From Prototheca cutis (taxonomy: Eukaryota > Chlorophyta > Trebouxiophyceae > Chlorellales > Chlorellaceae): DNA of 64,000 nucleotides. The notes beneath the pieces are model-generated. The model saw only the letters and a program-made list of their open reading frames with translations, was not told the origin of the DNA and did not search any database. Made by a program: the position numbers and the translations under genes. Every line of letters starts with the position of its first letter. Positions within the stretch are counted from its first letter, which is position 1. Where the stretch lies: contig BCIH01000002.1 of assembly GCA_002897115.2 (NCBI GenBank), positions 635,789 through 699,788 of the forward strand, given 5' to 3'. Shown piece by piece: positions 38,601 to 49,866 of the stretch.

Positions 38601-39083
38601 TCACATCTCGATGGCACCCGCCGCCCCGTCGGCCTGGCTGCCCGCATTCTCTGGGTCTTCCACGGGAATGGTCGCTTCCCTGGACCCTAGGTGCTGCCGC
38701 CCGGCCTCGATCTCGCTGATTTCTTTGTCCAGGTAGGCGATGCGTGCAACGTACTTGGCTATCACAGGAATGTTTTCCTGCAGGGCCTGCTTGTAGTCAG
38801 CATCAAACGCCTTCTCTAGCTCGGCCTTCAGGACAGCGTTGCTCTCCCTCAGCTCGTCCACAGCCCGTTGCAGACGTGCGCGCTCTGTGCGCGCCATCTC
38901 AAGCACAGTGTTCGCCTCATCGCTGGGCATGACCGCCATGCCCATGCAGTCTTCTGCTTTGATGACGGTGGCTTGGTCCCCGAATCGCGCGATCCGTTTA
39001 ACGATGGATCTCGGTATATATGTAAATATGTGTATGTGTGTATATAAATGTATGTGAGGATGGCGTGCTGTCCCAATGTGCAT
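38601..39083 (-). CDS. Unrecognised small coiled-coil protein (5' end uncertain)
   Basis: An open frame ends at TGA 38601-38603 and reads as a strongly charged heptad-like helix: EMARTERARLQRAVDELRES, LKAELEKAFDADYKQ, KYVARIAYLDKEISEIE. An acidic, Ala-rich tail follows. This is clearly protein-like codon use, but I do not recognise the family; length and coiled coil would fit a prefoldin-like or adaptor protein. The stretch before IVKRIARFGDQ is translated TA/CA-repeat (39005-39055) and is probably an intron. The true first exon may be around 39250-39200, where ATG...GAG/GTAATG offers a good donor, or the protein may start at an internal Met near 38943. Confidence 0.55.
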   Translation of the reverse strand: MHIGTARHPHIHLYTHIHIFTYIPRSIVKRIARFGDQATVIKAEDCMGMAVMPSDEANTVLEMARTERARLQRAVDELRESNAVLKAELEKAFDADYKQALQENIPVIAKYVARIAYLDKEISEIEAGRQHLGSREATIPVEDPENAGSQADGAAGAIEM

Positions 39084-39354
39084 ACGGATCTTTTCAAGGA
39101 CCCATCTCGGGCGATCTGGCTCGTCCGAGCTGGGACCCGGAGAACAGGGCCTTCCGATGAAACACGCATGCTCACATGCACCTTGGGAAGGAATACCGGC
39201 ATTACCTCTTTTTCAGCGTTTGTGGGTTGGCAGTGCTGGAAAACCAACATCAGAACCTTTCATGCGGGACAACTCAAAGAATGAGCCTGTACTGGACAGG
39301 ATGCACGATTGCAACGCAGTCCTCAGACCGGTTCTCGGTTGCCGCTGCCCAGTG

Positions 39355-41040
39355 TCATGCAATAACGGCACTGGACAGCCCCTTTGTCAGGCTGACAAAT
39401 TGGGCGACTGCTTCCTCGGGTGTGCCATCGATGACACCATTTCCAACATTCATGATGTGCCGCCCGACTCCCGCGGCGCTCAGGCAGTCCCTCACCGCGG
39501 CAGCGATGTCAGCCTCACGCCCAAACAGCACCATCGGGTCGACGTTGCCCTGCAGGACCATGCTTCGGGGCGCACAGGCCCGCCGCACATCTGCCAGGTC
39601 TGTCTGCCAGTCCACGCTCAACACGGCGGCGGGCAGTCGTGCCAGAGTCGGGAGCTTTCCCGCGCAGCCGTTGGTGTGCAATATGACGGGCACACTGGGC
39701 GCGGAGACGGCCAGCCGGCGCAAGATCCGCTCGGTTTGACGCAGGCCAAACGCCGCGTACTGCGCCGGAGTCAAATGGTGCGCCCACGAATCGAACAGCT
39801 GCAGCACCTGCGCGCCGTTCGCCACCTGCGTTTGTTTGTCGTGTTGCAGGGTATTCGAGTGTCGGGATCAGGGACATGGTCGGTCGGACCACTGCGGTGA
39901 AACATCAAAGTACAAACCCATGCAACAGTGCAATGGCCATGCGGAAGCACCTGGTATTCGAGATGAGCTGCAATCGCATCGGCCAGGCTGTCTAGCAACG
40001 CCGTCAGCAGCTCGGGTTCCCGGAGCAGCATGGTCTTGGCCCGGCGTGCCCGGCGGTCAGCCTTGCCCTCCACGACGTATCCGGCCAGGGTCCATGGCGT
40101 GGGGGCAAACCCCAGCACGGCCGCCCGTGGGCCAACTTCAGCACGCAGAGCGCGAAGCGTGGCGCCCACAAAGGGCAGCGAGGCCGCCGGGTCCTCCAGC
40201 GGCCGCAGCGCCCGCAGGTCCTCCCAGCTTGCCACGGGGTTGGCGATCATGGGGCCGCGGCCAGCCACCACTTCAAATTCGATTCCTAGCGCTGGCAGCA
40301 GGGTAAGAATGTCTGAAAACAGGATCACGCCGTCTGGCTGGAAAGCACGCCAGGGAAGTAGGCTCAGTTCTGTCGCAATTTCCGCATTCTCCGACCGCGC
40401 ACGGAAGCTGTATCGGTCAGAATACCTGTGACAGTGGTATCACACAGAGATGTCGGGTGGGCCGAATCAATGGGTTGCTTGAGGGTGCAGCCGCACAGCA
40501 CAATGAGACTCGCATGCGTCCTGAACACCCCCTCCAATCCCCGTGGGAGCCCAATAGGAGCCCGCACTCCATTGCCAGTTGCTTCCAAGAATCGTCTCCA
40601 GATACCATCGTCCCAATGCACAAAACACACACACGTGGCGTGCATGCGCACTTTCGGAATCCGGCCATATAGCGGCCAGCTTGGCGCATGAGCCAGACTG
40701 GTGTCCTCTCGCCCTCTGCAAATGCCCGCACAATCATGACTATTTTATTGTGAGCATTGGGTGATAACATATGCAATGTGCAACATGCACTTCACAGAAC
40801 GCCACGCTTCCANCTCTGCAGCGACACCAACCCACCTTCTCCACGGGCCACCCTGAGCAACAGTGGGTCCCGTGGTGAGGCTTCTGCGGATGACACCCCT
40901 GTCGCCTGGGAGACGGTAGCACTCCTGCACCGCTTTTTTTGAAGCAATAATCCACTTCCGACTCCAAAGCACGGGACGTGAGATGGAGCAAAGGGCCTGG
41001 CTTGCACCCCGGCATGGTGGGTGGAGGGCACCGAACTCAT
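39355..41040 (-). CDS. UROD: Uroporphyrinogen decarboxylase, plastid
   Basis: Four exons, 41040-40836, 40715-40652, 40407-39951 and 39825-39355, give 398 residues. The first exon starts MSSVPSTHHAG and is Ser/Arg-rich with few acids, a likely chloroplast transit peptide, and ends SPRDPLLLRVARGE. The join to exon 2 yields GERTPVWLMRQAGRYM, the UROD signature. GVILFSDILT supplies the catalytic Asp region, and GFAPTPWTLAGYVVEG and the C-terminal VGNGVIDGTPEEAV are also conserved. UROD removes four carboxyls from uroporphyrinogen III in heme and chlorophyll synthesis. The 5' region faces CFAP73 with 363 bases between starts. A single N at 40813 is intronic. Confidence 0.95.
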
Positions 41041-41303
41041 GCTCGCTGCATTCAGGTACGGTTTCAGCAAGAGCACATCTCACAATCACAATCCTCTCAA
41101 CACGGTATCACGGAAAAAAGTATTTCTTTCATAATGCATGCGCGATGAAGCGCGCTTCATTGGGCACCTTGCATGGGCAACATCATGATCTCTCGTGGAA
41201 CGGTCTGGTCCGAGACGGGACCTGAAGAACCCAGAGACGCGCCCGGTGCCGATGAGCATCGCAGTATCGCAGGCAGCACTCGGCGAATCAACAGCAGCAC
41301 GCA

Positions 41304-41362
<59 letters not shown>

Positions 41363-41403
41363 AGAGCATATTAATCCATGCCTTGTGCGCACGGTCGATT
41401 GGA
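41041..41403. promoter_or_regulatory. Divergent intergenic region UROD / CFAP73-like with (CA)n
   Basis: 363 bases between starts, containing about 26 CA repeats (41306-41358). The repeat is in frame with the downstream start, so an upstream start in the same frame cannot be excluded, but a poly-Thr/His leader is unlikely. Confidence 0.45.
41306..41358. repeat. (CA)n microsatellite
   Basis: Uninterrupted CA dinucleotide run 45 bases upstream of the likely CFAP73-like start. Confidence 0.95.
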
Positions 41404-42637
41404 ATGGAGACGCAGGAGAGCGTTGGGTCACAACACTGGCAGCTCATCAAGGATTTCGAGACGGTCAACCGAGAGCTCGCTCGGCAGAGGGACGAGAACA
41501 AGACACAGGTTTGATCCCTNTATGATCACAATAGTCACATATTTCATTGAATAGCCTTTAAGCGCTGCATAGAAAGCCCAGGGTTGTTTTTGACGGAGCA
41601 CTCGTCCCTGCCCATGGCCATGGCGGAACCTCACTTGCACAGGAAGCAGTCTTCCGCCACAGGGAGCAGGAATTGAAAGCAAGGGATCTGGAACTGCAAG
41701 ACTCCATAGTCCAATTTGCAAATTATTTGGGGCACAACGAAGCAAAGAGAGCCCGCGCGAGGGCTCGACTCGAGGAAGAGGAGGCCGCAGAGCGAGCGTC
41801 CCGGCGGCGGCTGCAAGCCGTGGCGGCGGACTTGGAGGCAGCCAAGGCTGCGGTGATCGACTTGCAGGCCCACCTGCATCGCATACAAAAGTGGGTGCTC
41901 TTNTGCTTTGTGTNTGGTGCAATCAACTCTAAAACCCTGTCCGTGCCCCTGCCATGGGAAATGCTCCCCTGCTTGGTTCCTCAATCCATAGGTACCAGGC
42001 GTACCTGGCGANCGTCACAGAGCACAGTGGCGGTGCGTTCACAAATGTGGAGGCCATCATGGAGCGCCACCGCACTGTGCAACGGGTCTGGGATGATGCA
42101 GTGCATCAGAGGGAGAAGACGGAGGAAGAGCTCTGGGCCATCAGGGAGCAGCGGCGCCATGCTGCTGTTCAGGGAACTGAGGAGCGCCGAGCACTCGAGG
42201 CCAGACTGGCAGCGCTCAATTTCTCTTGCCAGATGGCAGCACGCAAGGCACACGCGGCAGAGGCCAGCGTTCTTGCCGCGAAAGGCGCAGAGGATGCCGC
42301 CGTGCGCGACACCTGGAAGGTGGGCCTGGATTTGTGTTGAGCCTTCCAGGGCACACATGCCTGTGCAGTAGGACTGTTTCTGCATGTTTTCTCACGCCAG
42401 GGGAACGGCCCAGCGNCCCCCACCTGCCCCCACACGAGTACCNTCAACAACGCGAAACCCCCCTGGATGCAGGCTGAGGCAGCANTTCGCGCCATGTACA
42501 TGCGAGTGTGTGCATGCAGCAAGCTGGGCCATGGCCCTGGGGAGCAGTCCCTCGGCGCCCAGCTCGCCGCGGTGGCCCAGTTTATCTGTGACATGCGCAC
42601 AGCACTGGGGCGTGGATTTGGGGAGAAAATGACGTGA
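41404..42637 (+). CDS. CFAP73: CFAP73/CCDC42 family coiled-coil protein (MIA2-like)
   Basis: Four exons, 41404-41508, 41643-41890, 41992-42319 and 42473-42637, give about 281 residues. The whole protein is coiled coil. The family pattern is clear: LARQRDENKTQEAVFRHRE, RDLELQDSIVQFANYL, NEAKRARARARLEEEE, then YQAYL and ERHRTVQRVWDDAV. CFAP73/MIA2 with CFAP100/MIA1 forms the modifier-of-inner-arms complex beside the I1 inner dynein arm in Chlamydomonas. Presence implies a motile cilium at some life stage, or a recently lost one. The reading frame is undamaged apart from four Ns (41903, 41914, 42012 and 42485; the first two are intronic). CCDC42 itself is a close alternative. Confidence 0.8.
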
Positions 42638-42932
42638 CAGCATTTCTTTTTGCNGGTGGGATTACATCATGCANCTTGGCAATTGTACATTATTGCGGCC
42701 TCGCGCCGTCCGGGCAGGCAGCATTCGCCTTTCTTTGTACAGTTATCAAATACACAAACGGCAATCCCAGGTGCTTGCCCGCGTCGTCTTGTAAGAAAGC
42801 AGGAAGCACGTGGAGGGATACCTTGCCACGCTGCAACGACAGAGGGCGGGCAGTTTCTTCTAGGATGACAACCAAGTGAAGGCATGCATNTAAGCCCANC
42901 TAGTGCGCCCGTGGAGTAATAACNACAGGATT

Positions 42933-44626
42933 TCATCCGGCGTTCGTGCGCCGACCTGGTGCCACAGACGACTGCTGCTGTTGCTGCTGTGCTGCCACGG
43001 GGCCAGCACCACCGCCGCCACCCGCTGCAACCGTCGTCGGCCCCACACCACCACCCATCTCGGCTCGGTCCATTTGCAGTTCGATGACGGCCTTCATGCA
43101 AAACTTGAGGTCNACAAGCATGTACTTGAGGGCTTTGGTCCAGTTCCTGTCCTTTGCCAGGGCGTACCGGATGGACAGGGCACCGACGCGGTCTCCCTCG
43201 ATGGCCCACGGCAGTGCCAGCGTGCATCCACGCCGTGCCAGCCAGTCGGCAAACTCGCGCAGGCAGGCCAGGAACCCCACCTGCGCACGGTCGTAGCTGG
43301 GACACAGCAGCTTGTTCACGGGGCCATACAGCTCGTACGTGGCGTGGCCGTCGGCGATGCGGGAGTAGGAGCCCATGGGCACGAGACGCGGCCCCGGGAG
43401 CTTAGCCCCCGTCACGCGGATCAGGGTGTCCAGCAGCGCCACTGCCGCGCCCCAGGCCGCGTTGATTTCGTCCCAGGGTACGGGCTGCGCCGCGGTGCGG
43501 CCCAATCGCAGCCCGCCGATCGTGCCAAACGGGCCCTGGAACCAGATGCGCCAGCTCGCACTGAGGACGCTGGTGCGCCGCAGTGTGTCCAGGGCAGCGG
43601 CGCCCGCCTCCAGCCGCGCCGCGAGTCCGTCCCGCAGCGCCACGTGCGCTGCCGTCGCACGCTGCACGCCGTTCAACTCGTGCCAGTATTCGCGTTCCGC
43701 GGCGTCAAGTTCCCGGGCCACACCTCGCAGTCGTGCCAGCGAAGCCTCGGCTGCCGCGGCCTCGGCCTCAGCCTCCCGAAGCTCCGCTGCCGCACGCTCG
43801 ACCTCACGCCGAGCCGCCGCCAACTCCTCGTTGCGCTGAGCCGCCACTGCTGGNGGTGCCGTTGTCGGCGGTGGAGCTCTCCCAACACTGATGCTTGGCG
43901 TCGTCCCTACAGTACCTGCACCTGCCGGCATGCCAGCCTCTCCCCCCCCGCGCTCCAGCTCCGCCAGCGCAGCTTCGTAGGCGGCCAGTTCCGCCTGCAA
44001 ATCTGCAGTTTGGGCGTCGAGTTCCCGGTGAACATCGGCGGCGCAGTCGGTGCACAGCGGGTGGTCGACGCCAGAGGCGCCGCTGGCCAGCTCCAGCACG
44101 TTGCGCAGCGCACACAGCGTGTCGTAAAAGGGCACGCGGGGCGCCGCGGATGACGCCGTGGGCCCGCCGCCCGGGCCACGAAGGCCGCCGTCGCCGCCGC
44201 GAGGACCAGGACCGGGTGGGAGAACCACGAACGACTCCTCCATGTGCCGCGGTACCACGCCACCTGTCGGAAGGGGATACAAGCATGACATATTATTGTT
44301 ATTGTGTATCCGGTGGGTGGGTGGGTGGGTGGGTGGGTGGGTGCTGGATGTGCGCTGGTGCATGCTGTGGTTGGGGAGCCATGTGTGCACTCGCATCCCC
44401 GCATGCACTATCATGCATATGCACAGTCATGCACACACATGCTGGCGCACACACCCGCAGGGCCGTCGGTTCGATGCGGCCCATAGACCGTGTCCTCCAG
44501 CATCATGAACGACTCCTCCAGCCTGGTGGGCTGGCTGGACGCCGCAGGGAGCGGGGGGTCACCATCCGAGGCTGTGATGACGATTCGCGCNTTGCACTGC
44601 TGGCACAAAAAAGTCTGAGGTTCCAT
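42933..44626 (-). CDS. ATG6: Beclin-1/ATG6/Vps30 autophagy protein
   Basis: Two exons, 44626-44455 and 44263-42933, give about 500 residues. The N-terminus has the Beclin CxxC (TFLCQQC), EESFMMLED, and MEESFVVL across the intron. A long coiled coil follows (ELREAEAEAAAAEASLARL to AAEREYWHELNGVQ). The C-terminal evolutionarily conserved domain has PFGTIGGLRLGR, WDEINAAWGAAVALLDTL, SYSRIADGHATYELYGPVNK and NWTKALKYML, the membrane-binding aromatic end. Beclin/Vps30 is the regulatory subunit of Vps34 PI3-kinase complexes in autophagy and endosomal sorting. The C-terminal tail is Gly/Gln-rich. Ns fall at 43113, 43853 and 44591. The intron contains a (GGGT)n repeat. It is convergent with CFAP73 and divergent from USE1. 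Confidence 0.95.
44308..44342. repeat. (GGGT)n repeat, intron of Beclin
   Basis: Six consecutive GGGT-type units on the plus strand (ACCC on the gene strand); quadruplex-compatible. Confidence 0.9.
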
Positions 44627-45144
44627 GGTCCGCCTGCCGGGCTTGGCCTGCTTCACAGGACTGCGGTCCTCTCAGAATCCGTGGACGGTGACCACGAAGC
44701 TAGTTCCGGGACGAGCCTACGTCCTCATCATGGCCCAATGGNNCCTCATCATTGCCCGCATAAAACAACGCGCACGCAAAAATGTATACTGCGGATGTCC
44801 TCGACGGCAAGGGGCTCGCAGGAGCTCTGGGGATCACTTGCTCTCGAAGGGTATGCCGAAACTAGTGCAAGCACTGAAGGGCCAAATCCTCTCCAATGTC
44901 TGTGCAAATGAATTCCAGAAATATCGCAACAAGAACCGTGGGTGCGCTGGATGCATAGGCTGCATGTTCTGGCCATACTCGAGCACTACGNCCCCGCAAA
45001 GATTTTGGTGCTCATCAGAACCGGGTTGCTCAGATCACGACCCTTTAGGCAATCGCCCGCTCAATCCATGAGAGCGTGGCTTTCTATGGAGATTAGGAAA
45101 TCACAGTATCATTGTGCAGAAAGAATCCCAAGTTAAACGTATCC
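44627..45144. promoter_or_regulatory. Divergent intergenic region ATG6 / USE1
   Basis: 518 bases between starts with three Ns; no gene or repeat recognised. Confidence 0.4.
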
Positions 45145-46404
45145 ATGGCGGCGGCAGAGTGTCCCCTGCCTCCGCCCGAGACTGGCCACTTTCTTGAGGT
45201 CTCCTTCCGACGGCTCCTGCGAGAATGCCAGGGAATCGCCGATGGCATTGACAAGAGCAACCCCGAATTCGTCAACTGGGCCGAATCCCCTCTCTTCCAC
45301 CATGTGCGATAGGTTGTTGCCTTGCCTTGTGCATCCTGCAGAGGATGGGTGGCATGTGGCCTGACACGACGCCAGTGTCCCGCCTGCTTCTTGCAGTATG
45401 TGGCCACCTTGGACGAGCAGCTGGAGGAACTCAGGGCCGTGGCAGGGCAAAGGTGCGTGCAGTGTGTTTGTTGCTGCAGATAGGGTGACAAATGTGAACG
45501 CAGGCAGGAAGCCCGGCAGCACTGGCTAGGTTGCAGGGCGATGCCGACCCACCCTCGTCACNCTTTCTTTCGTCCCCNACGGCGCATCTACTATTATGAT
45601 GTGGCAGGTTGACCAGCGGCACTGCACAGACATATGCCTCTGCTGTGGCGCAGCTGAAGTCTCAACTGCAGGATCGGCCTGCGCCCGACAGGGCTCAGAG
45701 GGTTCCTTCCATCAGCCCCGCCGAGGTTGACAGGCAGGATGGGGTCGGTCTCCCCAGTCCGACACCCCCTTCAAGTCGTACGGAACTGCTGGTTGCATCC
45801 AGTGGCAGCAAGCGANGCGAGCGGCTGGACGCCACGACGCGAGAAGCGCTGGCGTCGCAGGGCCTGGCGCACGAGGCGCTGACTGACGAGCTGGCAGTGC
45901 TGGCCGCATCGCTCAAAGGCAACACACTCGCCATGGAGCGCAAAGTGGTTGACAGGGGTCGGCTGCTGGACGACACGGAGACAGCCATGGACAAGAGCAT
46001 CCACGGCGTGCGCGTTGCGCATACCGGTGCGAAAACCATTCACCGCAAGTAGGTCGTGCGTCGGCTGATTGGTTCTGTGAGCACAAGAAGGATTGGCTTG
46101 ATCTGTCCCACCCCAGCAGAAGTGCTCTGCCAGGCATCCTGGGCGACTACCCAGCCGTCCTGACCCGTCCTGACCCCCCCCACACACACACACACACCCA
46201 CCCACCCACCCACCCACAATCCTTTCTCTTTGCAGGCGACGTCTGGGCTTTTGCTTCACGTTGCTGGCACTCATAGGTATTGTCACGGCATTTGTGGGCA
46301 TGTACGTGTTCATTAAGCTGACCAGCCTGGCCGGCTACCGCGCAGCTTCCAGGGCGGCCGCCAGCACGCCGGCCACCACATGGACCGCGCAGACGGAGCT
46401 CTGA
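45145..46404 (+). CDS. USE1: USE1-type Qc-SNARE
   Basis: Exons 45145-45303, 45397-45452, 45608-46048 and 46236-46404 give 274 residues. Similarity to USE1/Slt1 begins with YVATLDEQLEELR and is clearest in the SNARE helix: HEALTDELAVLAASLKGNTL, AMERKVVDRGRLLDDTE. The zero-layer position is Asp (VVDRG), as in other USE1 proteins rather than the usual Gln. A single transmembrane helix follows (CFTLLALIGIVTAFVGMYV), then a short Ala/Thr-rich lumenal tail, longer than in animals. USE1 works with Sec20 and Ufe1/syntaxin-18 in retrograde Golgi-to-ER fusion. Intron 3 contains a (CCCA)n repeat. The stop is only 38 bases from the stop of the convergent AIG2-like gene. Confidence 0.85.
46177..46217. repeat. 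(CA)n and (CCCA)n repeats
   Basis: CACACA followed by about six CCCA units in USE1 intron 3, just upstream of the polypyrimidine tract and acceptor. Confidence 0.9.
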
Positions 46405-46442
46405 GCTTCCGGCAGGCATTGCAGGCCAGCTTGTGCGACCGG

Positions 46443-47041
46443 TCACCACTGTTTCCATGGCCTAAGGTCCCTGGAAAACTGGTGGCACATCTGCTCATAG
46501 GCTCGGAGGTGTTCTGTCCGGAAAACATCGGCGTCCCAAGCCCGGCGATCCAGCTTGTCCTCCAAGGAGGGGTGCCAGACATAGTAGAGCACCTGCTCCT
46601 CTGCCCCCGTGCTCTCATTCCTGACTGTGCCTGCTGTCTTGACATACTCCTCGTCCTCAAAGGCATCGAAGATCTTCATTTCGTGGGGCAGAAGGCCGTA
46701 CAGGATGTACCCGGGCACCTGGGTGTAGGACGGGGCTGGGGAATCGGCAGCGCGTAAAAAAACCCCACCACAGCCAGCGGCAGGGGGGAGCCGCTGGAGT
46801 ACCGGAGTGGCGTGCCTGCGACACGTGCATGTCCATCAACTACACTCATACATGACGTCTGGCGCACCGTCTGGTCAGGCTGGCCCGGGATGATGGCGGG
46901 GAAAACGTGGCCCTGCACGCAATAGCGCCGAAAGCCGGCCAAGCTTGCCGGCGCGCTATCGGGCTGACGACCAATGAGAGCCCTCAGGACCTCAGGGTAC
47001 TGAAGAGTTCCATACACAAAAACGTCAGTCTGGGGCGACAT
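46443..47041 (-). CDS. AIG2-like / gamma-glutamylcyclotransferase-fold protein
   Basis: Two exons, 47041-46868 and 46718-46443, give 149 residues. The start VFVYGTLQYPEVLRALIGR carries the YGTL substrate-binding loop and the PEVL helix of the GGCT-like fold. PGYILYGL and FDAFEDEEYV supply the catalytic Glu region, with YYVWHPS near the end as in plant AIG2-like proteins. The fold removes gamma-glutamyl or similar groups to give cyclic products; the substrate here cannot be told. The phase-0 join is unambiguous. The 3' end nearly touches USE1. Confidence 0.88.
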
Positions 47042-47905
47042 TGGCCAGTCCTCCGGGGTGACGCTCGAACAAGTGCAGACCGCGGGAAGGTTTAACCAAG
47101 GTGGAGGGGAACGCACCCGCCCAAGCTAGACAAGCCGGGAGCCACGATCTGCGTAGCGTACCCTCTTCAATATAGTATCACAACATGATAATTGGTTGTA
47201 AACGCACAGATGCACCCGGATTGACACTGTTGTTCTTGGTCTCGGGTGTTCTTGCGTGAGCCGGCCATCATTTGCAGAGTGATCTGCCGCCGTACCACTC
47301 GCCGGTTTGCAGGGCATTGCCAAGCAAGCCATGTGCGGCAGCCCCTGGCTTGAATTTCCCCGTCCCCTTTCCATTTAAAAGCTTCATGGCCTTGGCATGC
47401 TGCCTTGCAGTGACACGAATGCTGCAGGCGGCGAAAGATAGATTCACTTGCGGTGGAGCAGAACTGGTTGCTAGGGTTGTCCCAGGCACGTCAGTACTAC
47501 CGGGAATGACTGGAAGAACCCTTCAAACTGAAACGGTGCCCAGACTGCCGTTTGTTTAGCAAACCATCGAACCTACTCCATGTGAAGCCCATCAAAGCAT
47601 CACATGCAACCACACACGCCTGGGACGCATTCTGTCACTTGTTTGCCGTTAAATGAAAGGGTGATGCAATGCTGCATTGGCAAATGTTTTGTGAAGCGGC
47701 GGCATGTGTGGCGATTGCCGCCGATCACACCAGTGCTCACTCGGTCTCACAGCTGTCACGCTCAACAGGCCCCTCGTGGCGGGGNTTAAGAGGGAAAAAT
47801 TCTCGAAAAAGCATGCATGGGCGGATGGTGGCGGGGCAGGACAAAATCCTGGACCTTTGCGTGTGCACCACACGCGCTGCTCCTGCCATGCACACCACTA
47901 GCTGA
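47042..47905. other. Long intergenic region (864 bases)
   Basis: Largest gap in the window. It holds the AIG2-like promoter and the transporter 3' flank. Small open frames on both strands have no recognisable similarity or splice structure. No repeat, tRNA or other RNA seen. One N at 47785. Confidence 0.45.
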
Positions 47906-49489
47906 TCAGTGCGTCGCCGCCGGTTCGACGGTGACAAGCAGGGGCTGGTGCAGGTCGGAGCCATTGGCAGCAATGGCAGCGGCATCGGGCGCGACGTGGC
48001 GATGCCTGGGGGATGCCACACTGTGCTCGTGGTGGCTACTCCATCCTTGCGCGGGTTTGTCGTCGCCGGTCCCGACAATCTTGGCCTGGATGAGGATGGC
48101 CACATCCAGGGCAACGGTGCCCAGCGACCCGATGAGCCACGGCAGCGCGGCCTGGACCTCGCGCATGCTCTGCGCCCGCACCAGGATGGACGCGCCATAC
48201 GTCACGTTGGCCGCCACGGCCACGAAAAACATGGACAGCGCCAGGCCCTCGGCGCTACGCCGCACCGCCGTCCGCGCCAGCTGGCTCACCCGACTCGCCA
48301 GGTACAGCACGCTGGACATGTACCCCAGCACCACACCCACCTCGTACGCCCAGGGCGGCAGCTTGTTCGCCAGGCTGCCGACTGATCCGCCGAGCCCAGC
48401 TGCCAGAGCCGCTACTAGAGTGGTGCCTGCGGTTCCAGTCCCAAAGGCAGAGCCCTGGATCCCAGTAAAAGCAGCGGCGGCGGCGGCACTATCAGCAGCG
48501 GTACCCGGGGACCCCTGAGACAGCACGAGATTGGCGCCACCCAGCAGGCGTCGAGCAGCCGTGCCGCCCAGACGGCCAGCTGCTGCTGCCAGGGGCAGCG
48601 CCGCACGCGCCGTGGCCATGCTGCTGGCCCCCCAGCCCTGGCCCCGAGCTGCAGCGGCCAGCACCACCACTGCGCCCGTGCCCGCGGCCGCCAGCGCAGC
48701 CGCCGTGGCTGCCGTGGACCGGCGCCCGCCGCGGCCGCGCGACTTGGAGCCTCGTGGACTCCGCACGGCATCCCCGGACACAACCGCACCACCGTCGACT
48801 GTCTCCTCCCGCCAGTGGTGCCGCCGTTGCCGCCGGTACGAAAAGGTGCGCTCGCGTCGGTGCTGCACCATGCGGTAGTACATGTACTGCAGCAGCAGCA
48901 CCGCATCCATGCAGATGAAGTACTCGGCCGTGAACACCACGGTCGGCAGCTGGTCCCCCTTGAGCAGGCAACCCAGCAGGTTGCAGGTGTCGCCCTGGGG
49001 GTGTGGGGTGCGTGGGGTGCGTTGTGTGTGGGATGCATGAAACCTGGGTTAGAGGCACGGGGAGACACAGAGATGCACACGTGCGCGTCAAGTCAGACAC
49101 AAAGAAGCGAACAGAAAAGTGTCATGAGCAAACCCACCAGCAGCCACTCTGCCAGGAACCAGGCGCTCAGCGCGTCAGCCCTCTGGCGGCGGTAGTTGGT
49201 TATGAGCTGAGGCACCTGGGCCACCATCCAGAATCCAATGCTGGTAATGCCCAGGAGGAACCCGGTCATGTCCTTGGGCCTGCGGGCAGAGGGAATGGCT
49301 CGTGCGCATGGCATGAATTCTCGAACACGGCCGGCAATGGGACCCAGAATGCCGGGCCTCACCCGGCATTTGGGGTTCGGCGCATTCGGCATTTGCGGGA
49401 NCCCCATCGACACATGCTTACGTGTAAATGCAGTCATGGAAGTAGGCTTCTATGAACGCATTCGCCCCTGCATGGCATGCTGGCGCCAT
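47906..49489 (-). CDS. PQ-loop transporter, SLC66A1/Ypq-like
   Basis: Exons 49489-49422, 49279-49138 and 48994-47906 give 432 residues. The first PQ-loop is clear: TGFLLGITSIGFWMVAQVPQ, LITNYRR, SAWFLAEWLLGDTCNLLGC. Further helices follow (TVVFTAEYFICMDAVLLLQYM). A long basic, Gly/Ala-rich loop separates the second PQ-loop unit (VLGYMSSVLYLASRVSQLAR, RSAEGLALSMFFVAVAANV). Animal SLC66A1 and yeast Ypq proteins export cationic amino acids from lysosomes or vacuoles. The second loop has SQ instead of PQ. The C-terminus is His/Ala-rich and ends with a possible dileucine-type sorting motif (DLHQPLLV), in keeping with vacuolar targeting. Substrate is inferred from family only. Confidence 0.87.
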
Positions 49490-49866
49490 GGCGCCGCTGG
49501 CACGCGGCGACCTGGTCGGCGGGCTCCCGGCACGACCGCCGAGGGTTGTCTGGCCACCTCCCTGCTATCTCAGGTTCTGGGGACCTAGGTCGCCAAACCA
49601 CGAATGTAATAAGAAGGTACAAATTCTGTGTCATGCCCTGCACGTTTAACGTTGTGGGTGGGGTGAGCAGGCGTCAAGATGTGGAAACCCGGGGCCGCTG
49701 TTAAATTTTGGCAGGGCAGCGGAGCCAAGCCCCCATACCACGTGGGCCACGCCCGTGTGACAGCACTGAATGGCTGGCCCCCTTTCACTGGCCAATGGAT
49801 CGGCCACTACTCACAAACTCAGTACAGTCCCAACCGGTCTCAAGTGCGCAATTCTCTGTTAAAACT
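49490..49866. other. Intergenic region, transporter promoter / SDR 3' flank
   Basis: 377 bases; nothing recognised. Confidence 0.4.

Noticed and set aside
36198..41040. DXR-UROD as a plastid pathway gene cluster
   Set aside because: They act in different pathways and are separated by an unrelated gene; proximity is probably chance.
41173..41403. In-frame extension of CFAP73-like through the (CA)n repeat
   Set aside because: Would add a His/Thr repeat not found in the family; the ATG at 41404 gives a normal start.
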